Shown piece after piece: positions 19,974-28,800 of a DNA stretch of 64,000 nucleotides. Under the pieces are notes generated by a model. It was given only the letters and a program-made list of their open reading frames with translations. It did no database searches and was not told where the DNA came from. Position 1 is the first letter of the stretch; each line of letters starts with the position of its first letter. The stretch is taken from assembly GCF_014652635.1 (NCBI RefSeq), contig NZ_BMZE01000001.1, positions 816,051 through 880,050 on the forward strand, in the 5' to 3' direction. A program made the translations under genes and the position numbers. This DNA is from Devosia pacifica. Its GTDB lineage: Bacteria; Pseudomonadota; Alphaproteobacteria; Rhizobiales; Devosiaceae.

Positions 19974-20416
19974 ATACCCAGGCCCAGGCCGTCAGTATCG
20001 TTATGATCGAGGACGATGAAGGCCACGCGCGGCTCATCGAAAAGAACATTCGTCGCGCCGGCGTCGCCAACGAGATCATTCCGTTTGTCGATGGTACGAG
20101 CGCCCTCAACTACATGTTCGGTGAAGACAGATCAGGACAGGTCAGCGCCTCGCGACACCTGCTGGTGCTGCTAGACCTAAACCTGCCCGACATGACCGGG
20201 GTCGCCATTCTCGAAAAGATCAAGAACAACGTCCATACCCGCCGCACGCCCGTCGTTGTGTTGACGACGACCGACGACGAGCGGGAGATTCAGCGTTGTT
20301 ATGATCTCGGCGCGAACGTCTATATCACCAAGCCAGTCGACTATGACGGGTTTGCCAACGCCATTCGACAGCTCGGCATGTTCTTTTCTGTCATGCAGGT
20401 GCCGGAAACCGACTAG
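19970..20416 (+). CDS. Single-domain response regulator (CheY/Rcp1-like)
   Basis: A stand-alone receiver of 148 residues with no output domain. The acidic pocket is VMIEDDEGHA, the phospho-acceptor is Asp69 in VLLDLNLPDMTG, and the conserved Thr and Lys are in VVVLTTTDD and YITKPVDYDGF. The insertion around GEDRSGQVSASRHL is typical of the Rcp1-like receivers that accept phosphate from phytochrome- or CHASE3-type kinases. It overlaps the kinase before it, and its TAG stop overlaps the GTG of the gene after it. It probably shuttles phosphate between the two kinases; this is inference. Confidence 0.92.
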   Translation: MNTQAQAVSIVMIEDDEGHARLIEKNIRRAGVANEIIPFVDGTSALNYMFGEDRSGQVSASRHLLVLLDLNLPDMTGVAILEKIKNNVHTRRTPVVVLTTTDDEREIQRCYDLGANVYITKPVDYDGFANAIRQLGMFFSVMQVPETD

Positions 20417-21456
20417 TGATGCCGAACCGTCCGATCAAGGTTCTTTATATCGACGATGACCCCGGACTGGCCCGGCTGGTTCAGCGTACGCTTGAGCGGC
20501 GCGGCTATGGTGTCGAGCATGTCGATAACGCCGAAGCCGGCCTTGCGCGGATACGTGAAGGCGGGATCGACGTCGTGGGCCTTGACCATTACCTTCCGGT
20601 CGGCACCGGCCTCGACGTGCTGGCAGAGCTCAAGGACGCACCCGGCGCACCGCCCGTCGTCTACGTCACCGGCTCGGCAGAAACCGCGGTGGCCGTCTCC
20701 GCGCTCAAGGCCGGTGCATTCGACTACGTGTCGAAAAGCATTGCGGACGATTTTCTTGAACTGTTGGGCAGCACCATCGATCAGGCCGTGGAGCGTGCCC
20801 GGCTGATGCGTGCCAAGGAGCGAGCCGAGGCGGAACTGGTGGAAGCCAAGGACCGCGCCGAGCTACTGCTGCGCGAGGTAAACCATCGCGTTGCCAACAG
20901 TCTGTCGATGGTCGCCGCGATGGTGCGCATGCAGGCTCATGCTGTCTCTGAGGCCGCCGCGAAAGACGCCCTGGCCGAAACACAGGCGCGAATTTCCGCG
21001 ATCTCAGGCGTTCATCGTCGCCTTTATACCTCGGACGATGTTCGGTTCGTCGATGCTGGCGAGTATCTGACCGGGCTTATCGAAGAACTACAGACCTCGA
21101 TCTCCGCCGAAGGTTCGAATGCCAGACTTCTTCTCGACCTGCAGGCCATCCGCATCCCCACGGATAAGGCCGTCTCGGTAGGCGTGATCGCCACCGAGCT
21201 GGTCACTAACGCCTTCAAATACGCGTACCCCGATGGCGAGGAGGGCGAAGTGCGCATTCTGCTCAATCGTCAAGGCGATGGCGTTGCGCATCTCATCATC
21301 GAGGATGATGGCGTCGGCTGGAGCGACGACAAACCTATTCAGGGTACCGGGCTTGGCACGAGGCTCATCAAGTCGATGGCCACCAACATTGGATCCACCG
21401 TGTCCTACGCCGCGAAAGACAAGGGCACGCGCGCCATACTGAGCATCGAACTCTGA
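20416..21456 (+). CDS. Receiver-HisKA_2 hybrid sensor kinase
   Basis: A cytoplasmic protein of 346 residues with a receiver at the N-terminus (acidic pocket IDDDPG, phospho-acceptor Asp57 in VVGLDHYLPVGTG, Lys in YVSKSI). A helical linker leads into a HisKA_2-type kinase with His157 in LLREVNHRVANSLSMV, then an HATPase with ELVTNAFKYAYP, IIEDDGVGWSD and GTGLGTRLIKSM. No membrane segment is present. Start is GTG 20416 or ATG 20419. Having the receiver before the kinase suggests that kinase activity is controlled by phosphorylation from the neighbouring CHASE3 kinase or CheY-like protein. Confidence 0.93.
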   Translation: MMPNRPIKVLYIDDDPGLARLVQRTLERRGYGVEHVDNAEAGLARIREGGIDVVGLDHYLPVGTGLDVLAELKDAPGAPPVVYVTGSAETAVAVSALKAGAFDYVSKSIADDFLELLGSTIDQAVERARLMRAKERAEAELVEAKDRAELLLREVNHRVANSLSMVAAMVRMQAHAVSEAAAKDALAETQARISAISGVHRRLYTSDDVRFVDAGEYLTGLIEELQTSISAEGSNARLLLDLQAIRIPTDKAVSVGVIATELVTNAFKYAYPDGEEGEVRILLNRQGDGVAHLIIEDDGVGWSDDKPIQGTGLGTRLIKSMATNIGSTVSYAAKDKGTRAILSIEL

Positions 21457-21672
21457 TCAGTAGTGAGGCGGGGGTCGCTCGACCGCCCCCTCGGCTCGGG
21501 CAGAGATTTCAGCTTCGGCCACTTCTTCCTCAAGCTGAGAGAGTTTCCTCTTTAGCGCATCGATGGTCCGCCATTGCTCGGAAAGCGCCTTGTTGAGATC
21601 GTCGATCGTCTGCTCTTGATAGGCCACGCGAACCTCAAGCCCTTCGAGCCTCGCTTCGATATCCCCGCTCAC
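21457..21672 (-). CDS. slyX: SlyX family protein
   Basis: Small coiled-coil protein of 71 residues: LEGLEVRVAYQEQTIDDLN, then EQWRTIDALKRKL, ending PPPHY, the usual SlyX C-terminus. Its function is unknown in any organism. Its ATG overlaps the stop of the Na/Pi cotransporter gene upstream, so the two are co-transcribed. Its stop touches the stop of the convergent kinase gene with no base between. Confidence 0.93.
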   Translation of the reverse strand: MSGDIEARLEGLEVRVAYQEQTIDDLNKALSEQWRTIDALKRKLSQLEEEVAEAEISARAEGAVERPPPHY

Positions 21673-23345
21673 ATTTCACCCCGCGATGATTGTTCGACAA
21701 GTCTGCTGTCGAGCAGGTCGCCGTTCTGCGACAGGATTGGATACGCAACGCTCGCGAACAACGAATTGATGGTCTTGAGTGCACGTACCGTTTCCAGATG
21801 AATATTGCTGGTCTCGATGCTTTGCGCAGCGCCATCCCTCAGGCGCTGCAAGTGCCCCACCGCGCTTGCCCGCTCTGCCGAACGCATCGCATCCTTTTCC
21901 TCGAGCAGCAGCCGGGCTGATTCCGGGTCCTCGGACATCAACACGTTGAGCGCCAATTGCATATTCTGCATCACCCGATAATGCAGCTCGTTGAGTTCGC
22001 GCCAACCGGCGGCGGAGAACTTCAAGTTCTGGTCGCGGCGGGTTTCTGCAAGCTTCACCAGCGTCTTCGAGATGGCGTCGCCAACATATTCGAGATTTAT
22101 CGCGAAATTCGCCAGCTCCTGCCCGCGGCGCGCCTCGTCACGCATATCTTCAGGGTAGCTGATCTGGGCCAGATACAGCTTGATATCGGACTGTGCCCGA
22201 TCAACCGCTTCCTCAAGCTTCTTGACCTGCTTGATTTGAACGGGATCACCCGTTTCGTAGAGATCCATCATCGGCGTGATCATCCGTTCGATGATCTCTG
22301 CCATGCGCAGCAACTCGCGCTTCGCACTGGCCAGCGCCAGCGTCGGCTGAGATATCACGGACCGGTCGAGCCGACTGCTCGTCAGCACCAGCTGCGCTTC
22401 CTCTGGCTGCTCGTGTTCAGGGATCAGCCGCGACACCAGCCGGCTCATCAGCCCGGTCAGTGGCAGGCAGAGCGCCAGCAGGAGCGCGTTAAAGGCAAGG
22501 TGCAGATTGATCATCTGTCGCGCTGTCTCGCCGCCCAAGAGCGTGAGCGAAGGCTGCAGGTAGTGATAGACAAGAAGTCCAGCTACAGCGAACGAGCCCC
22601 TGAACACCAGATTGCCGAGTGCGATGCGGCGCGCTGCGACGACGCTGTTGCGGGTCAGGCCCATCGCGATCAGCCCACCGCCGACATTTGCGCCGAGAAT
22701 AAGCGACACGCCAAGCTCTGAGGGCACCAGCCCCTGCACCGCGAACGTTGCGAAGAGCAATATTGCGGCCACACTCGAGTGGACAAGCCAGGTGAATGCT
22801 GCAGCTATCAGAAACGCAGTGACGAAATCACTCGCCAGATAACCGACTACGCCCGGCAGCAACGCCGATGCCCGCAACGGCTCCGTCGCTTCTCCAATCA
22901 TCTGCAATGAGACGAGGATGAGCGCGATCCCCATGAGGATCCGACCACCCTGTCGGAATTTGCGGGAACCGCCCCTGAAGAATGCCCAACCGCCCGCAAC
23001 CAGCAAGAGCGGCACAAGCCAGGTCAGTTCTACCGAAAGAATTTGAACGACGAGCGCAGATCCAAGATCCGCCCCCAGCATCAGCGTCAATCCCGTCGCA
23101 AGTGTCAGCGTTCCAGCGGCAGCGAACCCGGCTGCCAGCATTGCTACCGCTGTTGAGCTCTGCAGCAGCACAGCAATCGCCGCGCCGATGGCAGCCGCGC
23201 GCAGGCCACCGCCGCCGTTCCGTCGCAAGAGCCTTTTCAGTGCAGGTTGCTGACTGCGCTCGACGCCGGTCCGGACCATGCGAACGGCCCACAATAGTAA
23301 AGTAATGGCGCCAGCCAGATGCAAGAGCACGAGATAAAGGTTCAT
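21669..23345 (-). CDS. Na/Pi cotransporter family protein with PhoU-like domain
   Basis: A membrane protein of 558 residues with about eight to nine membrane segments and the two inverted QSS-type repeats of the NptA/YjbB family: LLQSSTAVAMLAAGFA near residue 61 and TWLVHSSVAAILLFA about 125 residues later. Each is followed by a Gly-rich loop (LMLGADLGSALV, LILGANVGGGL). The C-terminal 200 residues are soluble and helical, resembling PhoU domains (EIIERMITPMMDLYE, NLEYVGDAISKTL). It likely moves phosphate with Na+, possibly in the export direction as for E. coli YjbB; the direction is not readable from sequence. Confidence 0.9.
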   Translation of the reverse strand: MNLYLVLLHLAGAITLLLWAVRMVRTGVERSQQPALKRLLRRNGGGGLRAAAIGAAIAVLLQSSTAVAMLAAGFAAAGTLTLATGLTLMLGADLGSALVVQILSVELTWLVPLLLVAGGWAFFRGGSRKFRQGGRILMGIALILVSLQMIGEATEPLRASALLPGVVGYLASDFVTAFLIAAAFTWLVHSSVAAILLFATFAVQGLVPSELGVSLILGANVGGGLIAMGLTRNSVVAARRIALGNLVFRGSFAVAGLLVYHYLQPSLTLLGGETARQMINLHLAFNALLLALCLPLTGLMSRLVSRLIPEHEQPEEAQLVLTSSRLDRSVISQPTLALASAKRELLRMAEIIERMITPMMDLYETGDPVQIKQVKKLEEAVDRAQSDIKLYLAQISYPEDMRDEARRGQELANFAINLEYVGDAISKTLVKLAETRRDQNLKFSAAGWRELNELHYRVMQNMQLALNVLMSEDPESARLLLEEKDAMRSAERASAVGHLQRLRDGAAQSIETSNIHLETVRALKTINSLFASVAYPILSQNGDLLDSRLVEQSSRGEM

Positions 23346-23441
23346 TTGCGCGGATACACCTCACAGAATTTGGAAAGAACGACAGGCGCCGATTTGAGAA
23401 CCTGCGTACTACCGAAAGCGAAAGATGTAACAATAGTTCCG

Positions 23442-23984
23442 CTAGCGCAGCCTTGGCCAGAAAAAGCCGACACGCTGACGGTAGGATGCGTACTCACCCG
23501 ACATCGGCGTCGCCGCGAAGTTGTTCTCCTCCATGCGCGCAGCCCGCACATAAAGAGCGATGACCACCACAAGACCGATCAGCGACCATGCGGACCACGT
23601 CGCAATAGACCAGCCTGTCCAAAAGACGATGTAGGAAACATAGAACGGGTGCCGGACAAACCGGTATGGCCCGCTCTCGACGAGCCCGTGAGGGTGTTCC
23701 GGATCAAACACGAACTTCAGCCGGGCCTTGCGAGACGACATGATCGCCCAGACGAATAGCAACCCGCTCGCAATTTCGATCGCGATACCGAGAATTTGAG
23801 CCCAGGCAGGCTGCGGCAACAGCCATGTCAGCGCCAGCAGGACAATGGTGTTGGCCGTCACGATCAATGCGATGACCAATGCCCCGCGCGGCATCCCCTC
23901 CGAGGCGAAATGTCCCCGGACTGACCACATATAAGCACCGACAATTACGGCACTAACGAGTGTTACGAAAAGATCGAGTGTCAT
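23442..23984 (-). CDS. Isoprenylcysteine carboxyl methyltransferase-like membrane protein
   Basis: A protein of 180 residues with four to five membrane segments. The C-terminal half carries the ICMT/PEMT signature: GLVESGPYRFVRHPFYVSYIVFWTGW, then RAARMEENNF with the conserved Glu-Glu, and the MSGEYASYRQRV tail. Bacterial members are SAM-dependent methyltransferases of small lipophilic substrates, mostly unassigned. It stands alone, with 96 bases of featureless DNA before the Na/Pi transporter start. Confidence 0.85.
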   Translation of the reverse strand: MTLDLFVTLVSAVIVGAYMWSVRGHFASEGMPRGALVIALIVTANTIVLLALTWLLPQPAWAQILGIAIEIASGLLFVWAIMSSRKARLKFVFDPEHPHGLVESGPYRFVRHPFYVSYIVFWTGWSIATWSAWSLIGLVVVIALYVRAARMEENNFAATPMSGEYASYRQRVGFFWPRLR

Positions 23985-24102
23985 GCATCGGTCCGTTGCT
24001 GGGTCGGAATCGATCCGACATTACAACACTTGCTTAACCGAAACCTGAAACTCCCAGTATATCTTTCGGGCCTAGTATGAGTTCCTGATGGTGAGGTTAC
24101 TC

Positions 24103-24969
24103 ATGCACGCGAAGGCAACATATTTCGATACGCGCGTTGGCCGGATAGCGGTACACGATACACTCGTGGATCGTCCGCCACTGTTGATGCTTCACGGACT
24201 GGGCAGTGATGGCCTCGTGTTCCAGCGTCAGTTCGCAAGCCCGCTGGCGGATCATTTCAGACTGATCGCCTTCGACCTGCCCGGCCACGGACAGTCCGAT
24301 GACTGTGAAGATGTAGACCAGGCATACACTTTACCGGCGCTCGCAGAGCTGACGGCCGCTGTACTTGAGGCCAGCGGCATCAAACGCGTTGCGGTCTTCG
24401 GCTGGTCAATTGGCGGACACATCGCGATTGAGCTGATGAGCCGGCACCCGGAAATGCTCTCAGGGGTGATGATATCAGGTGCGGCGCCCATCGGACGCGG
24501 TCCGGTCGCCGCATTGAAAGGTTTTCAGGCTCACTGGGACATGCTTCTCGCATCCAAGGCAGTTTACACCAGCAAGGATGCGGAGCGCTTTGCGCGCCTG
24601 TGCTTCAAGGATGGCGCCACACCCGACGACGTTGCAGCGGTTCTTCGTGCTGATGGGGCGATGCGCACGCGGGTGAACCGCAGTCTGATGCGCGGAGAAG
24701 GCGCCAACCAGAAGACCGTTGTTCAGACCTCCCCCATACCGCTCGCCGTCGTGAACGGCTCGGATGAACCTGTGGTGCGGCTACGTTACCTCGCCGGTCT
24801 GCAATATCGCAATCTTTGGGAGGGCATGTGCCATATCCTGCCCGACGCAGGACACGCGCCCTTCCGCAACAGGCCGTATGCCTTCAACACGCTGTTGCAC
24901 CGTTTCGCCGCAGAGGTCGCTATCCACGAACGCGCAACGCCGCCCGTCGAGCTGCATCGGCGCGCCTGA
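24103..24969 (+). CDS. Alpha/beta hydrolase
   Basis: An alpha/beta-fold hydrolase of 288 residues with the oxyanion segment LLMLHGLGSDG, the nucleophile elbow VFGWSIGGHIAIEL (Ser in GWSIG), the acid in VNGSDEPVVRL and the catalytic His in DAGHAPFRNRP. The start at 24103 is chosen because GTGAGG lies 6-11 bases before it; an in-frame ATG at 24088 would add five residues. The substrate is unknown. Its stop codon abuts that of the convergent P450 gene (shared TGATCA at 24967-24972). Confidence 0.88.
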   Translation: MHAKATYFDTRVGRIAVHDTLVDRPPLLMLHGLGSDGLVFQRQFASPLADHFRLIAFDLPGHGQSDDCEDVDQAYTLPALAELTAAVLEASGIKRVAVFGWSIGGHIAIELMSRHPEMLSGVMISGAAPIGRGPVAALKGFQAHWDMLLASKAVYTSKDAERFARLCFKDGATPDDVAAVLRADGAMRTRVNRSLMRGEGANQKTVVQTSPIPLAVVNGSDEPVVRLRYLAGLQYRNLWEGMCHILPDAGHAPFRNRPYAFNTLLHRFAAEVAIHERATPPVELHRRA

Positions 24970-26334
24970 TCAGCGCCGACGGTTCAAGCGCACCCAGATC
25001 CCGCCTTGCGGCCGCAGTGTAATCGAGGGCAGGAACTTCACCGGCCGGTCGGTCAGGCGCTCGACATCGAAACGCTGCACGATGGTCGCCAGCAACAGCA
25101 TCGCCTCCATCATCGCGAACCGATTGCCGATGCACACGCGCGGCCCACCGCCAAATGGGAAGTATGCGAAGCGAGGCAGCTTGCGGCGGAAATCGCCCGC
25201 CCACCGCTCCGGCTTGAAACTCAAAGGGTCTTCAAAATTGCGCGCATCACGCTGCGTCACCCAAGGGCTGAGGATCACAGTGGTCCCCTTTGGCACGTGA
25301 TATGCGCCAAGTCGTACATCCTCCCGGGCCTCGCGCCCGATTGCCCAGCCGGGGGGCAAGAGCCGCAAAATCTCGATGACCGCATGCTCGGTCTCGACAA
25401 GATTCGGCAAGTCTTCGTGGGTGACGGACCGATCGCCGACAACGCGCTTCACCTCGGCGGCGATCCGGTCCTGAATGTCCCGATGCTGGCCGAGCAGATG
25501 GAAACCCCAGGCAATGCTGAGTGCCGATGTTTCGTAACCGGCAAGCAGCATGTTGCAGATTTCGTCGCGCAACTGCTTGTCGGATAGCGCCTGCCCGTTC
25601 TCATCACGCGCGCCCATCAGCAACGCCAGAAACCCGCTTTCAGCGCCTTTGCCCGCACGGTTCTCGGCAATGATGCGGTAGACCATCTTTTCGATGAAAT
25701 CGATGCCGCGCCGATAGCGTATGTGACCCGGCAGCGGCACGACGTCGGGAATGACGACCGGTCGGGAGAACCGCGCGGCCACTTCGTCGATCACCCAGTA
25801 TGCGGCCTTCTCCATGTCATCGAGATAGTCGGACACATCGGCATCGAGCAGCGTCTGCGCGGCGATCAAGAGCCCCAGCGCCATCATCTCGCGGTGCATG
25901 TCGATGACCGCACCATCCTCGAAGGCACCGATATGCTTTTCGGCAATGGAGACCATATGCGGTGCATAGCTCTCGAGCGGTCGCGTGGCGAATGCCGGTG
26001 CCGCCAGTTTCCGCTGGCGCTGCCACTCGGAATCTTCCGCGGTGAACAGGCCGTTGCCCAAAAGCGCGCTGAGCTGGCGCCAGAACACCCGGTTCTTGGT
26101 AAACTTGGTGTGCTGCTTGACCAGAACCTGCTCGATAAGATCCGGATTGTTGACGAGGATTGCTGGAAAGGTCGCCAGCCGCAGCGCGGTGACATCCCCA
26201 TGCTCGCGCGCACTGCGTTCCAGAAATCCGAGCGTGTCGCGCCCCATCTCCAGCATATGTCCAAGAACCGGAAGGCCCTTTGGGCCAGTCGGTGTGATTG
26301 CCTGTTCGTGCGAAGGCGCTTCGACTGCCGTCAT
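24970..26334 (-). CDS. Cytochrome P450
   Basis: Soluble heme-thiolate monooxygenase of 454 residues. The I-helix oxygen-binding segment is LLAGYETSALSIAW (265-269 AGYET), the K-helix ExxR is E321-R324 (EILR), and the heme loop is FPFGGGPRVCIGNRFA with the ligand Cys401. The N-terminus lacks a membrane anchor, as usual for bacterial enzymes. The open frame runs 75 codons further upstream, but those codons lie in the RNase P RNA gene, so ATG 26334 (MTAVEAPS) is taken. Without a ferredoxin partner nearby, substrate and redox chain cannot be inferred; the length and PGHIRYRRGID segment resemble CYP110/102-type fatty-acid or terpene hydroxylases. Confidence 0.93.
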   Translation of the reverse strand: MTAVEAPSHEQAITPTGPKGLPVLGHMLEMGRDTLGFLERSAREHGDVTALRLATFPAILVNNPDLIEQVLVKQHTKFTKNRVFWRQLSALLGNGLFTAEDSEWQRQRKLAAPAFATRPLESYAPHMVSIAEKHIGAFEDGAVIDMHREMMALGLLIAAQTLLDADVSDYLDDMEKAAYWVIDEVAARFSRPVVIPDVVPLPGHIRYRRGIDFIEKMVYRIIAENRAGKGAESGFLALLMGARDENGQALSDKQLRDEICNMLLAGYETSALSIAWGFHLLGQHRDIQDRIAAEVKRVVGDRSVTHEDLPNLVETEHAVIEILRLLPPGWAIGREAREDVRLGAYHVPKGTTVILSPWVTQRDARNFEDPLSFKPERWAGDFRRKLPRFAYFPFGGGPRVCIGNRFAMMEAMLLLATIVQRFDVERLTDRPVKFLPSITLRPQGGIWVRLNRRR

Positions 26335-26412
26335 TTCCGACCCGCTGGGATTATGTGTGGCCTCAGCAAGTAGTGGCCTGTTCGCCGAAGCAATACAAGC
26401 CGAAGGTGAACG

Positions 26413-26781
<369 letters not shown>

Positions 26782-26814
26782 CCGGGGTGCTTTACGGACC
26801 CGGGAGGCCTTCCG

Positions 26815-27567
26815 TCAATCCTGCTCTGCGCTGATCAGGCGCTGCTGCGGCTTCATGATCGCGTTATACGCAAGATTGATGCTGGTCATTCGCTGCGTCG
26901 CCGAATCGATCATCTCCTCGGGCACCCCTTTGGCAATCAGCCTGTCTGGGTGGTGTTCCGCCACCAAGAGCCGGTAGACGCGACGAACTTCTGCAGGCTC
27001 CGCGTCCGGCGAAAGCCCCAGCACCCGGTAAGGATCGAGACCCTTGTCGAGCCGCACGTGCTGTTCCGCGATCTGCTCGAACCGCGCTTCGTCGAACCCG
27101 AATATGTCGCTGACAGCCTGCACGTATTCCAGCTCTGCCTCATGAACGATCCCGTCGGCCGTGGCGATGTGAAAAAGCGCATCGAGTACGTGCTCGAGCG
27201 TGTCCGGACTGTCGTGGAAGAACCGGGCAATCTTGCGTGCATAGGCCTGGTAGCCGGCAACGTCCTGCTTCGCCAGATCGAACACGCGCTGCACATGCTC
27301 CTCCTGGCCTTTCGTCACCTCCACAGTGGCTCTGAAAGCACGCTCCTCGGAGGCAGTCACGGCACCGTCGGCCACCGCCATTTTCGCGGCAAGTGCGATC
27401 AGCGCCAGCGTGAACGCGGCGTCGCGCCCGCCGGGGAGCCAGGTGTCTGGATCTAGGATGTTCAGCAGCGAGCCTGCAAGTCCCGTCCGTTCGCGCGGCG
27501 ACCCGATCAGCTCCGCCAGCCTCGACCAGACATCGCTGCCGGCACGCGTTTGTTCAGCTTTGCGCAT
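26815..27567 (-). CDS. TerB/DjlA-type protein with J domain
   Basis: A protein of 250 residues with an N-terminal helical TerB-like domain (about 45-165, ALIALAAKMAVADGAVTASEERAF and FHIATADGIVHEAELEYV, the duplicated acidic-loop repeats of TerB) and a C-terminal J domain (about 183-245, DPYRVLGLSPDAEPAEVRRVYRLLVAEHHPDRL in two halves) with an intact HPD motif. It should stimulate DnaK on specific clients. Unlike E. coli DjlA it has no N-terminal membrane helix. The pairing with rnpB downstream has no obvious functional meaning. Confidence 0.9.
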   Translation of the reverse strand: MRKAEQTRAGSDVWSRLAELIGSPRERTGLAGSLLNILDPDTWLPGGRDAAFTLALIALAAKMAVADGAVTASEERAFRATVEVTKGQEEHVQRVFDLAKQDVAGYQAYARKIARFFHDSPDTLEHVLDALFHIATADGIVHEAELEYVQAVSDIFGFDEARFEQIAEQHVRLDKGLDPYRVLGLSPDAEPAEVRRVYRLLVAEHHPDRLIAKGVPEEMIDSATQRMTSINLAYNAIMKPQQRLISAEQD

Positions 27568-27637
27568 CCGGACCCCCGTTCACCTCGTACCGCAACAGGA
27601 TGGCTTTGCAGCGGTCACGTCAAGGCACCGTGGCCCA

Positions 27638-27666
27638 GAAACGAAAGGAGCGCCGCTTGGCGCTCC
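27638..27666 (-). terminator. Intrinsic terminator of the Pro-rich protein gene
   Basis: On the minus strand an 8-pair perfect stem (27666-27659 with 27654-27647, GGAGCGCC / GGCGCTCC) closes a 4-base loop and is followed by TTTCGTTTC. It begins 4 bases after the stop of the gene at 27670-28602. Confidence 0.7.
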
Positions 27667-27669
27667 CGC

Positions 27670-28602
27670 TCAGTTCAATGGATAGACCCGAACCACGCGG
27701 CCGGGATCGGAATAATCGCGGCGGAATTCCGCGCTGCTCGAGCCGTTCGGCCCCTCGTCCAGAAAGAACCCATCCGGATCATAGCGGCTTTCGGGAGCGC
27801 TCACGCTGCCCCTGCTCTGCCCCTCGAGGAAATCCGACAGCGGGCCGTATTCCCAATCCGCCAGGTCATCGCTGGTAACGACTCGCGCGCTGGACCTTAC
27901 ATCGGCAGGCGGAACCGGCGCATCGGCATAGCTCGGCGACGGAACCTGACGCTCCGGCACAATCAACGCCTGCTCGACCGGCTCGGGCCGCATCGAGCGT
28001 GGCATGGGAACAGGTGCGAGAGCAGTGGTCGATGGTATATCGCTCGGCGCAGCATTGGTTGCGGTGCTGTCGCCTTGCGGCAGCGATGCGACCTCTGAAC
28101 GCTGTTCGACGATCTCAACAGGACTTGTCGGCGGCGTGTCTGCCACTGCCGCAGGCTGCGGCGGAGACGACGGCTGCGATGGCGCGGCAGTCTGTGTCGC
28201 GGGGGCCGGGCTGGCTACCGGGGCACTCGTAGGCCGTGCCGCCGGCTCTACCGGTGTTGGCACGGAAGCTGTGTTGCTCGGCGCATCATTCCCCGAACTG
28301 ATATAGCTCGGCAGCTCTCGCCCGGATTGGATGAAATTGTCCACGGGATCACGCGCTGCGACATCTGCGGCACTCTCGGAGGCATCCACAGGCGCTTCGG
28401 TGGTTTCCGCCACTTCATCGAGGCGCTCCGGCGCCTCGGTTTCAAGAACCACAGGCTTCGAGACAATTGCGACATCAGCGTTCGTTTGTTCGGAGGTCTC
28501 TCCGGCAAACTGGGCGGTAATCACATCTGCCGATGGCACGCCGATCACAACCAGCAAACCAGCCCACGCCAATCCATTCGTGACACGACGGCTCATCTTC
28601 AT
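27670..28602 (-). CDS. Proline/alanine-rich envelope protein of unknown function
   Basis: A protein of 310 residues. A basic start and one hydrophobic helix (about 10-25, LAWAGLLVVIGVPSA) form a signal anchor or uncleaved signal. A low-complexity region rich in Pro, Ala, Ser and Thr (about 45-235, for example PARPTSAPVASPAP) follows, with many acidic residues. The C-terminal 80 residues are more ordered (DDLADWEYGPLSDFLEGQ, YDPDGFFLDEGPNG, RVVRVYPLN). I do not recognise the family. The architecture suggests a periplasm-spanning tether. The start is ATG 28602 or ATG 28596. The 198 bases upstream, to metF, show no structure I can support. Confidence 0.75.
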   Translation of the reverse strand: MKMSRRVTNGLAWAGLLVVIGVPSADVITAQFAGETSEQTNADVAIVSKPVVLETEAPERLDEVAETTEAPVDASESAADVAARDPVDNFIQSGRELPSYISSGNDAPSNTASVPTPVEPAARPTSAPVASPAPATQTAAPSQPSSPPQPAAVADTPPTSPVEIVEQRSEVASLPQGDSTATNAAPSDIPSTTALAPVPMPRSMRPEPVEQALIVPERQVPSPSYADAPVPPADVRSSARVVTSDDLADWEYGPLSDFLEGQSRGSVSAPESRYDPDGFFLDEGPNGSSSAEFRRDYSDPGRVVRVYPLN

Positions 28603-28800
28603 CCGACATTGTCCTTCAAGGTCCGGTCGCTGCGGCGACCTATACGCTACGGCTCACACCGATGTCCTAGACTAGAATGACCTAGCTGAACCCGGCCTGA
28701 ACACACTTCATGCCGCAATACGCGCCGGCAAACCGCGCGATCCATGCCAGCCCAATGGGACCAAATCATGGTTGAAGTCGCGTTAATGGTTACCGAAAGC

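Noticed and set aside
28603..28800. Possible SAM or other riboswitch near metF
   Set aside because: The gap lies downstream of metF, not before its operon, and shows no conserved fold; the operator at 30681-30704 explains control.
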